NCBI GenBank assembly: GCA_032173965.1
Contig: CM063284.1
Span: forward strand, 117,092,410 to 117,156,409
Origin: Sitta carolinensis
Lineage: Eukaryota; Chordata; Aves; Passeriformes; Sittidae
Reading direction: 5' to 3'
DNA length: 64,000 nucleotides
Shown: one piece after another, positions 53,035-64,000 of the stretch
Layout of the letters: every line of letters begins with the position of its first letter
How positions within the stretch are numbered: the stretch's first letter is position 1
Made by a program: the position numbers and the translations under genes
Notes under the pieces: generated by a model
Seen by the model: only the letters and a program-made list of their open reading frames with translations
Databases searched by the model: none
Told to the model about the DNA's origin: nothing

Positions 53035-56000
53035 TGACCTCAACAACTCAACACCAGCAGAATGGGGTGGCTGTCATATCTTCCTGTTCCCTATCTGAAC
53101 CCTTCCCCAGATCCTCTCCCCTACTTGTGGCAGGAGTTAACTGGACCTGTCAGTAAGTCAGTTCCATTTCTAAGCTGTTAGAAAACCATCTAGAAAAAAA
53201 AGTGGAAAATTTTTTGCTAAACTGGTGACCTGAATACAGTCTCTGAGGTTCTAGTGGTTACCAAGGTTGGCATAAGGCAGGTATTGGGACTGCATGTTTA
53301 TGAACAGCAGTGTGGAGGAGGAAGAGAAAGGAGGAATTGCAAGACTTCTCTTGTTGCTTGCTCCAAACTTGTCAGTTCAGCCTCATGCCTAGCCTTGCTG
53401 TCAGGTTGAATACCTCAAACCAGCATAAGCAATATTCCCTTTGCTCAGCTGCTGCCTTCAGTCCCTGTGCTGTTCCTCTGTTTGTACCAGCACCAGGACC
53501 AGTTCAACCACTTGGTAACCAGAGCAGATCCAGGTTAAAAGCAACTCTTTTCTTTACTGGTGTTAATTTAAATGTAGTTCAGCTCTTTGATGTGTTTTTC
53601 TTGTTCTAGCAGATGGGAGAGGGGAAATGGAAGGAGAAAAGTGCATGGAGTCTTTCTACAGCAGCGCAGGGTTACACCAGACGGAAGATGTTTTTGAGCA
53701 CAGCCTGGTGATCTTCCAGTGTGTATCAACACATGCTCCCCAGAAGCTGTGCTTCCTAGAGCTGTGCCAGCCACAGTTCAACTTTGTCCACTGTCCCCAG
53801 AAGCCCCAGAAGGAGTCAGTGATACTGACAGTAAAGACCCCTACCAGTGCCACTTGCATACTGGCTGTATTCACTAAGGCAAAAGTGACAGTCCACCTGT
53901 AAACTTTTACTGCTGACTTCAAATTTAAAATCTATTTAATGCAAATCTTCAGTAGTCTCCTGAATTTCAGTATTAAACACAATGCAGTGAGATTCTTACC
54001 AAGGCTCTTAATGAGGTTTCACATTTATGGAGAAGCTTCATGGCCTTCCATGTTCATAGGTCCACTTTCAGCCATATCTAAGCCCCTGGATTTGTTAGTG
54101 GTTGGTATCCCAAGAATTTGGTACTGTGTCTGTGGCTGAAGAAATATTTTAAGTCATGATTTTATGTACTCTGGTTAATGGAAGTTTCTGATTCAGATTA
54201 AGTTTAATCCAGTTTAACTGGAAAAGTGACTAACTGCTTCACAAAAATTATGCTTAGTATCCATTGTCTTTTCCAGAAGATTTCCCTGGAAATCAGCTTA
54301 ACTAATGCAGATGATCCCATCACAGTATTAAAAAACTGAAGTAAAGAGAGAATCATGTCAGATACAGTGGTTTACTTCTGTAAACTGTCTCCACAAAATT
54401 ACTCTGGCACATGTGCACACAAATTGTCCTCATGATAATCTGTCATACTCTGGTGGTGATCCTGACTTCAGCTGACCAGCTCTAGAGCCATTGTTTAACC
54501 TCAAGAGAATGTTTTTAGTCAGTCTTCTGTGCAATGGAGTCCATGCCTGAAGGTTTCCCTGACAAGTGAAGTTACGCCAACACTTTCACTTCGTCATCTG
54601 AGTCTGCGTATGTCATGTTCAGTCTCCTCAAATTTTAAAATATGTAAGGCATGGGAAAGTGAGTGAATAAATGTAATACATGTAGGGCCATAACTTGAAG
54701 CACATATATACTGCAATCAAATATGAAACTGCTTCCGCAGGCACAATTGAGCAGATTTTTGTTACAGGTACATAGAGCCAAGGAGTTCAGTGAGGGCTGC
54801 AGTAGAAACTGATGGAACAACAGCAGTTGCATGCTTCTGACTCTTCCAGTGCCATTGAACCCAGACTGGCCAGTTTATCATTAGGATTTAGTGACCACAT
54901 AAGCTGCACCATAAGCATAGCCATTGTAGATTAAAAGTCTGAATAAAGAAATTAGTTTGAGTGATAAAAAATTTGTCTTTCTACCAAAAAAAATGCCCCA
55001 CTGTCTAAGAGCTGCCATGCAGTGGCTGATGCACAAGGCATCTCTGTTGAATAGAATTCTCATTCCAAGCAGTTAAAGATAGTGGTTCATGTTCACTGCA
55101 GTCCCTCAGATACAGGACTATATGGATGGTGATTCTGAAATAAATCTGGAAATTCATTTGCTTATACTTAAAATTCCAAGTTCTCAGAGCTTAGGAAATG
55201 GATAGAGAGAGGGAGTGACAACAACATTGACTCCAAGTGTTCTAATTAGTTTAAATCCAATAATTATTTCTAATAGATTTTGTATTAATTAGTAATTTAG
55301 ATAAAAGTTGTGAACAATTTGTCCTGTCACTAAGTGGATGTGCTATTTTCAGTATTTGAATATTTTGTGACTGAATTAAATCTGTGCAAAGTTCCCAGGG
55401 GGCATAAAAGTGCAGAGCTGATTCCTAATTTTCCCGTATTAGTTCATTTGAAATTTACCCAAACATTTGCAAAGAAGAAAGAAACAGCTGAATTTCAGTT
55501 CTAACTACACTCTTGCACTCCAGAGCTCTGCTGTGATCCGTTTCCTTGTTCATGCTTTTTCTTCCTTAATAGATCTTGCTAGCACCAGCAAGATTTTCAG
55601 GCTGTTAAAATTGATTAATGATGATGACAGGATAAAGTTGGGGATTTACTCCCTCTGTTACTTCTGATATGGGACTTCAAAAGGCTTCTGAATGATGAGT
55701 CATGTAGCTAAACTTGCAAAAGCCAGGCTCAAAGCTGAAAAAAATGTGCTAATAAATAGTGAGGTATGAGAACAATACACTTAAATAGGGAGAATCTATG
55801 GTGGAAATCTCTGCTTTACTTGTCTTAATGTCTTCCATTAAATAATATAATATATAGGCAATGGATATAGTTGAAAACTTAGGAAAGAGTTTCTTAAAAA
55901 AAGCCCCAAACAGAAAAAAAAAACGAGAATAGCAGAAGAAAGGCTGTATAGGATACTTTATTCAGTATTCAAGTAAATAGTTATACAGTTACAAGTTATA

Positions 56001-59000
56001 CAGACAGTGAAAACACGTGAAATATTTAGGCTTCCAAAATTACTCATTCAATATCCTTCCTGGTAAGTCCTGTGTTGTTACTGCTCCATCGTGCTGATTT
56101 ATGTCACTTCCCTTGCCATCTTTCATAACTATGGTTAATAAGGCTCTTCAGTACTGATGCCAGGTATTACAGGAGGATGATTTGGTGACTCAGTAGTTGC
56201 TCCTTTCCCTTGAAGTATCCCCGAGCCAACATACAACCCCTCTAATGCCATGAATGGCACTGTCAGAGTAGTTGCCGCACTTCGGATTTAAAAATACTTG
56301 AGATCGTTTGTTCATTAAAGTTAAACTTATCCCACAATCCTTATAACATTCAAACTTAGAAAATTCCCTTTTTTTTTTTACCTTGACCAGTTGTTCATGT
56401 GACGTGGTGTCTATCCAATGCAAATGTTTTAACTCTAGAAATGTTTGTATTTCACTGATATATGAAATGTATTGGTTTCAATATGACTGTAGAGTCAAGA
56501 GGTGTAGAAATCTCACTGTTGTAGAGAGGCTGACATTATGAAAGGGGATATTTGTTAGATGTTTAACCTGTTAGATATAGTGAGTATGTCCTCCACATTA
56601 TTAGTAAGACTTCAAATACTTCCTCACACCACATACTATATGATCCTTAGTGAAAAAGACCAAAAGCAAGAGAAGATGTAGTGCATCATGGGGAAAAATA
56701 ACCAAAGATTATGACCCGGTCCTAGGTCCTTCCTCTAGAAGGGATCTCTTACAAAAATGTCCAGGTGATTTTTAAGTGGTGCATCATTTGGAATATAAAA
56801 TAAAAATACCAACTCTTCTTATTGATTCAACTTCTGTTGAAAATGCCTTTTTCATGCCAGATATGGAGAGGATTGTGACGCTGAGTATGAGGCCAGCTGA
56901 GCTGGGGTGGTCAGAATGTGGGTAGCCAAAGAACTAGGCAGGAATTTCTGGGTATGGGGAAATAAGAGTGAACAGACCGAGCAGGATGGACAGGAAAATG
57001 TTCAGGACACGCACTAGGAGAGGTTAAATAGTGGGTCAGATCATGAAATAAGTTAGGTGCCTTGGGAGGGAAGTGAAACCTCACTGTCAGTGTGGACCTG
57101 ATGTCTCAGACTTTAACTATTCCTAAACTGATAGAAAATTGCCAGCATGAATGATCCTTTGCACCGAGGATGGCAATTTGGGCTGTTGCTCTGCTGACAA
57201 AAATAAGAAATTTGCATCATGGGTCTAAAAGTTACAGCTTTCTTAATGACTCAAGCAGGTGTTAGTGTGATGCCATATAATGGAGTATTGCTTGATGCGG
57301 TTTTTTTGAACCCAAAATTTATATACATATAAATTCACACTATGCATATAATGTCAGAAAGTATTACAAATTTTCAGAAACACTCAAAATTTCAGAAAAG
57401 TTGCTACTAAAGCCCTTCTGTGCAGTCTTGCTATGATTCTTCTTTATATTTGCAGATTTGAACTAGATAGATGCCTACTAATTCTTATATTGTTGCCTCA
57501 GTTTCAGTAGAAAGGACAGACATTCGGGGCTTTTCTGTTGAACATAGATGTAGAATAGAAACCGGATTTTCAGAAAACAGAAGACAATGGGAAGAGCATG
57601 CTACTAAGAAAAAAAGGATTGCTTTTGCTTGGTAGCCGGGTTTTATCTCTTTTGACACAAGTGAGTGCCTTTAACAAAACCTGCCACGTGCTTTGTATTT
57701 CTCTTGCATTCTGGATTCTTGTCTTGAGACCTTGTGGTCTGATTTGCACAAGTGCTGCACGTTCGGCCCAGGGAGCTGAACACTGAGTTTATAAACTGAG
57801 TGTGTAACCTCAAGCATTCTGAAAAATGAACTCTTAAGGACCTCAAGTTGGATGCTCATAATGTATGAATACTTCTGAATGTAATCTCTGCATGTATCAC
57901 AACATCATTTGCATTCTAAGAGCTGTATCATTCCCTTATAACATAAAATAAATTAGTTAATGTTTGTGCAGCTCTCACACATTACAGCGATGAGCATCTT
58001 AGTAAACCTCATGAGAAAATTAATATTCTGTCCTCAGAGCAGGGTCTGAGCCACAAGGAGAAAAGAAGCATTGAGCTAGCTGTTCATAAAATGTGTTAGA
58101 GGATGTAAGATCTTTTAAAATAAAAATATATCTATGATGATTTTATTAATGTTTTGGTTGTATTACACAGCCACAAAATAGAAAAGTTAAGTTGGCATGC
58201 ACAGCCCAAATTCTGACATTTCATAATTTTGCTTTCTTGCCTTTGCTGTCTTATAACCTTTCCTTATGTACCTACAAAACTGTGCAAGGAAAGAATTTGC
58301 TTCTTGAATATCTAAGAAGACAATAACTTTCCTACTTAAAAAAATTATATAGTACTAATTACTGAATATAATGTAATTATTATGTTTACAAAGCAGAGAG
58401 AGCTCAAATTTAGATTTCTGCAGCTCAGTGGGAGTGTAGGAAGAGCCTCTCCATACACAGCAGCTGGGTTTAAAGGTGCACACCTGCTTTCCAGCTGCAC
58501 TTCTCTTTCAGTAATTCTCATGGTGGATCAGGAAACAAACTGGTCCTGACTGTGTAAAACAGCGTAGCCTGGCCTGGGAAAGTAGGCTCAAACAGTTTTT
58601 GCCTGCACAGTACAGCATTGGTGCCAATGGGACAGAATGAGGCCATTAACAGATTTGGCTTGTCCGGCAGATCAAAAATAATTCCTTTTATTGTGGTGAC
58701 AGATTTAGTTCACAGCAAAATAAAAAATTCTTTCTTAAAAAGGAGAATACTCCCAAATAGTCTTGATTCTGTTTTTTATGTGCAACTGGGATTGTATGAG
58801 TTGTTCATTAATTTTAAACTATCTGTATGTAATGTTCTGAATACAAATGTTAGAAAATTAGTAGTCGAGGATGGCTTCAAGTTACTACAAAGTCAACAGA
58901 TGTAGTAAAATGTGATATACTCTAGGTTAGTCATATGAACAGTACAGACCTCATATTGCTCACAGACCAATTATTTGTCTATTTTATAATAATCCAGTCT

Positions 59001-60289
59001 TGAGTTGTCACACTTCTTGGGCCATTTCTCAACTGCCTACATACCTCAGAAGAAATTATGTTAAAGCAGTTGATCTTTTTGGTGTACAGAAATGGCCCTG
59101 TGCAGGGGGAAATAATCAAGGAGGGGAAAAATACAATCTTCTTTACCTGAATCTTTCATTATACATGACAGGGAGAGGAATGAAGAGGGGAACAAAACCC
59201 AAAACTGCCCAAGGGAGCCAAACTGATGGCGCCTGTGCAATGGATTGTAGATCCGTATGTGGCACTTCAATGATTATATTGAAACAAAACAAAGGATAGT
59301 AACCCTCATCTGGCCACAGCTAAGCAGACTTGCTAAAGCTTAGTTAGCAGCAGTTCTCCCCTGGGAAGGCTCCAAGTGTGTCAGTGTGAAGAGGCACTGC
59401 TGCTGCTCCCTGCATTGGCTCTGGCATGGCTGCATGGACACTTGGCCCAACAGGATGAAATGCTCCTGAGGTGGAGTGCCTGGAGAGTTCATTGGGAATA
59501 ACGTACAGCTGAATGTCAGCAAACGGTGCATCTGTAAAGAAATGGTGCCAGTCTGCTGTGCTGACAGTTAAAATGCAAAAGATGATTTGAAGTAGATGGA
59601 TTCATGTCCCATTCATGCTGTGGGTGGTGTATGAGTTCAGTATGATGATGGAGAACCCAGAAGAGGTATGGATATGTTCAGCTGCTAAGTGTGCTTTGTA
59701 GGATCAGATTCATGGCAAAAGGCTTGGAGAAGTAACGAGCTAATTTTAATGTAATAAAATATGTTTTACTGTGAAAGGCTCTCAAGAGATCAGATTAACA
59801 CTTCACTTATTTGTTTAAAAAGAAAATTATCTAAATTACCAGATCAGTAGATCTTCTGTTTTGTTTGGTGGTGTGGTTTCTTCTTACACCTTTCTTCATA
59901 ATATTTAATTGCTATTTCAATAATATTTACTTATTTCAAGTATTTTGCTTATCTGCAATTTCCTTTAAGAGAGCTGAATTCTGATTTAAAACTTACTCAG
60001 AGCTGTCTCAAAACCAGTGTTTCAGTCAGCATTTTGAACTTGATTGATATCACTAGGATAGTGTAAAACTGTAAAGAATAAATCTGTTTTATTGGTATTT
60101 ATTTAGTAGAGCAGTGAATATTGAGTTTGTAATTTCCGGTGGTTCTTAGGGGACTTCTGCAGGGGGAGCTCCTTTTCTGAACTCGGTTATTGGCTCTTCC
60201 CAGAAGAACAATGTTTATTGATACCAGTTTTTTAATATTGATTTGCTCAGTATGAAGTCGTTTCATCTTCACATTTTGTTTTTCTCTCT

Positions 60290-60318
60290 TTTTTGCCCTC
60301 ATCTGGCTTTGTGTTTAG
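60290..60318 (+). other. NKAIN3: Splice acceptor of NKAIN3 intron 2
   Basis: A pyrimidine-rich stretch, broken by a few purines, ends in gtgtttag. The conserved TAC ACG GTG TGG (YTVW) codons begin at the next base. Confidence 0.9.
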
Positions 60319-60498
<180 letters not shown>

Positions 60499-61240
60499 TA
60501 AACATGCAATTTGATCTTTGGAGTTTCCCTCCAAAAAAACTGTAATGTTTGAACTTCTCCCTGCTAGGTTTGAAGTACATAAATGCAATGAATGTGAATT
60601 ACATTTGCCTTCTGAAGTATCATCCCAAGGTGAGAGGTGGGAAGGTATTCAGTTGTAAATTTGAGGTCCTTTTTGATTGTTGAAAAGCATGCAGTGTCAT
60701 TTTGGTTGAATTTTCAAGTGTGTGTAACAAGTGTGAATTTACAAGACTGCTTTGAAAGAAAATTACTAAAAAGGTTAATGTAGTAATTCGTTGAGCAAAT
60801 TGATCTCTCAGTGGGAATGTTAATTCTTTATAAAAAAGAACAAATGGCAAAGGATGACTTTTGTTATATCTGAATAAAACTTTATATGACACTCAGTGCT
60901 GTAGGTCACCAATTCTTTATTCAATCCTAGGATTAGAGCAGAAATGTTTGCTGGAATTATCAAGAGATGTGCACTTGTTCAAGGTAGCACTTATGTTAGC
61001 ATAGGTTATGTTTAGCATTGTATCTGCAGGGATTTTCATACACCTGCTGGTTTTTATCCTCCAGTTGGACACAGACAATACAGATCTTGGTTTACCACAT
61101 TTAAATGATTTCAGGCACAGTATGCCCATGGCACATGCTGATCCCAGCATTATTAAGAGAATAAATGTCTCTGTTACTGGTTGAAGATTTAGTGATATGA
61201 ACTGCATCACTGTTAATTCATGCAATGCTTTTAGAGAATG

Positions 61241-61347
61241 CAATCCTGTGCAAAGTGCTCTGGGAAGATGCTGCTTGAGCAGGGAAGTTGGGCCAGATGA
61301 CCTAACTGTGGACCCTTCCAACCTGTCCCATTCTGTGATTCTGTGAA
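61241..61347 (+). mobile_element. CR1 LINE, extreme 3' end
   Basis: About 107 bases with gctgcttgagcaggg, ttgggccagatgacc, acccttccaacc and the terminal attctgtgattctgtga tail: the last part of an avian CR1 in sense orientation, about 0.8 kb after NKAIN3 exon 3. The element is severely 5'-truncated. Minus-strand frames overlapping it (60917-61321 and 61231-61464) are artefacts of the repeat. Confidence 0.93.
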
Positions 61348-64000
61348 TTGTTTACTCCACGAAGTTCGGAGTGGAACATTTATGACTACATACTTGCTAG
61401 CATTAAAGCTCCTAACTTTTGGTGGACAACAAACAGAAAATTGATGAAACCAATTTAATAACAAATAAGACTTAATTTACTTGGTAGAAATTCCATTTAA
61501 ATTTAAGCTTTCAATGATAGGTTCCTTTGGTGATAAAATTTCATAATGAAAAGCTGCAACAGTTTATTTTTCCTTCAAATATGTAGTTCATGAGAAGTCA
61601 CAGGTCTGATAAAGAAATTAGTACACTTCATAGATGATCAAAATAAATGATCCTAATGGTATGTTCTGACTTAAAAATCTATTAGATGAACAGAAGAGCA
61701 ACACATAGAAAAGATGAGTAGCCAAATAATTGTTCATTCTTATGATACATAGAGGTTGTATACTTTTATTTAGTTGGGTCGTGTCTGTTTTTGTAGTGAC
61801 TATTATATTTTATGTATAAGTAATATATTTCTCTAAGGGCTTAGGAAGTGAAGCAAAGCTTCTAGTCTGTCCCTTGAATTTGTTTGCAAGGGATTCTTAT
61901 GGTATCCTCAGTTAAGAGGTTTATAAACCAGCAGGTATGAATTGAAATCCTTCATCTTCCAGTTTCACTTCTGTGTTTCACTTTTTGCTCTTCTTACTTA
62001 ACATAAATGAAAAATCACAGTGCAGAGAAATAGTAGCAAAATACTACTTGGCAAATGACAAAATTCCTTTTCATTAGTGTATATTGCAGTTAATCTTAAC
62101 ATTTTTGCGAACTTTTATCGTGTGGTTTATAATTACAGTTGAAAAGTGTTTCTCAACAAGGTGATAGGCACAAAATTATTTCTGTGGAAGTTAACTGCTT
62201 ATGCATAAATTATGCCAAAGGTATGACTATCAAGACCAACTTAGTAATGATAGAATTAAGACATTTTTTCAGTACATCATGGTATTTTATGTCTATTTAT
62301 TGGTCTTTCTGGAAATTATGCTAGATATGAGAAGGCCATCAAGAGATTAAGGTCTTTTTGCCCCATATGCGTAAAATTCTGGGTATTTACCATTTAATAA
62401 TTAATATGTCACACCAACTTTAATTGGGACCCAAATTTTATCCAAGATGCTAGTTAAAAAAATTCATCATTTCTTCTATTAGTATGTTCCTGTGCTGTCA
62501 GACATGATACAAAAGTGCCGTTTTCAGAGTACATTAGTGTGGTTGGGAAATCAAACACTGTAATAAGATTTCCAAGTATGGCTGTTTATTCAGCATTGAA
62601 ATCTTGGCAGGCAATATTTGCTTTTATTTTCTTCCTATTGTTCTATTTTTCCATTAAAAAAAGAAAAAGAAGCTGTGTCTCTGAAATTAATACAGATTGA
62701 TTACAATTTTAGACTTCTGTTGACATACTACCAGGGAAAATTGTAATGCTGTCTGGGAGGTGACTGATTTCTGTTGGCTTGTTTGTTTTTAAGCACTACC
62801 ATGTTTGTGTTTGCTCTGACCAGAATGAGTTAGCTCTTGATTGAAGTCCCATGAGTTTATTGTCTTCAATCATGAATGCTTCAGAAAATCTAACTTGCTA
62901 CAATTATAAATAGTAATTTTAATTCAATATCTGCCCATGGAATATTCATACAATGCAGACAGACTTTTCAAATGTCATAATAGAAACCCAACACTGCTGA
63001 AATTTTGCTCAGATCTTATTTCTGAAGTGAGAAGGAGGATCTCCTTTGAATATTCACTGTTTGAATTCCACCTGGAAGTTCCACTGCAGTTAATGAAAAA
63101 TTTGAATGAGAATAAGAAGCACATAGGTAGTGTAGGCCCGTTTACTGTAAAAGTTTGAAACGTTTTCCCTTCAATTACTTTCAGTTATAATTTTCTTGAT
63201 AAATTAAACACCCTCCAATAGCTACACTGTTGTGATTAAGGCAGCCTCCTGGGAAAGGGATGATATAGATTCCAGTCATCTTGGGTGCGAAAGGGAAATA
63301 AACACAGCTATCCCACAGCTGGCTGTTGTCAGTAGAAATCTAATGAGCAACTGTTTCCACTTTAACTGCCTTATAAACAACATAGAGGTCAAGATCCTTT
63401 TTCACTAACATTACAGATGTGCAAATAAAATTATAATACTTTTTTCAGGGCTAAAGAAATTGTATTTAATTGCATTTAATCAGAAATAAAAGAAATATAC
63501 CTATATGCGCCTTTTTTTTTTCTGATTTTATCAACAATGAAACTGCCCATATGAAATAAATTAAATTTGCCTTTGCGCATTTACAATTTTCTGAAATTGG
63601 AAACATAATTTTTAGTGATAACCATTCCATATGAGAGAAACAAAGTTGTTATTATATCATGACCTTTTAATTTTTCCACTACAGGATGACAGCTTGCTAC
63701 ATCTGTGTATAAGCTCATTAATTGTTTTGATCTCATTCTGTGTCTTGAAATGAAAATAAGTTCTAATTGTCACATTCCAATCTATAGGTAATTTAAAACG
63801 TGTATACAAAACCACAAACTGTTTTTCTTAAGTTTTGTATGTGCTTAAATATGGACCACAAAATTTCTAATATGTATAAGCCATCCCTCCATCTGCAGCA
63901 ATACATGGTGTTATGACTCCTGTACAAAGGAATCTTCATCTGTTTAGAGTGTACAGTCAATAATTCTGTTGTTTACATCTCTCCAGTATTTCCAATCCAG

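Noticed and set aside
53310..53922. Cluster of 68-99-codon frames on both strands in intron 2
   Set aside because: Mutually overlapping frames in a GC-richer stretch with no recognisable motif or splice structure; best explained as chance.
60917..61464. Two minus-strand frames (134 and 77 codons) near exon 3
   Set aside because: They run antisense through the CR1 3' end at 61241-61347 and match no protein family I recognise.

Overview
The window looks like vertebrate, most likely passerine bird, nuclear DNA. It is AT-rich with no operons or dense coding. It carries two exons of a vertebrate four-pass membrane protein gene, three 5'-truncated CR1 LINE copies ending in the ATTCTGTGATT/ATTCTATGATT-type tail typical of avian and reptilian CR1, and one short SINE with a tRNA-Ile-like head and a CR1-type tail. 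That SINE has the build of the TguSINE1 family described from passerines.

The only protein-coding gene I can support is NKAIN3 (sodium/potassium-transporting ATPase-interacting protein 3) on the + strand. Exon 2 is at 51237-51374 (46 codons) and exon 3 at 60319-60399 (27 codons). Both are bounded by canonical AG/GT sites, both are phase 0 at each end, and they join to give residues of about 19-91 of the family protein. The first exon (about 18 codons in the family) and the later exons lie outside the window. By inference, 1-51236 is the 3' part of intron 1, 51375-60318 is all of intron 2 (8,944 bp), and 60400-64000 is the start of intron 3.

Intron 1 holds a reverse-strand CR1 (1337-1650), a GC- and CpG-rich patch near 12.9-13.4 kb, a 39-base poly(A) run, an (AATC)n run, a CR1 fragment (38786-38953), a compound (TTTA)n-(GATA)n microsatellite (40456-40609), an AT-dinucleotide tract (about 43290-43351) and a 183-base purine-only (GGAGA)n array (45178-45360). 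Intron 2 holds the tRNA-Ile/CR1 SINE (52762-52896). Intron 3 holds a CR1 3' end (61241-61347).

The remaining short open frames (60-150 codons) look like chance frames in AT-rich intron, or frames through repeats. I found no RNA gene, CRISPR array, virus-derived gene or novel multi-gene system. The most useful second looks are the CpG-rich patch, the purine array, the in-frame reading of exon 2 from intronic sequence, the frame-preserving exons, and the SINE as a lineage marker.
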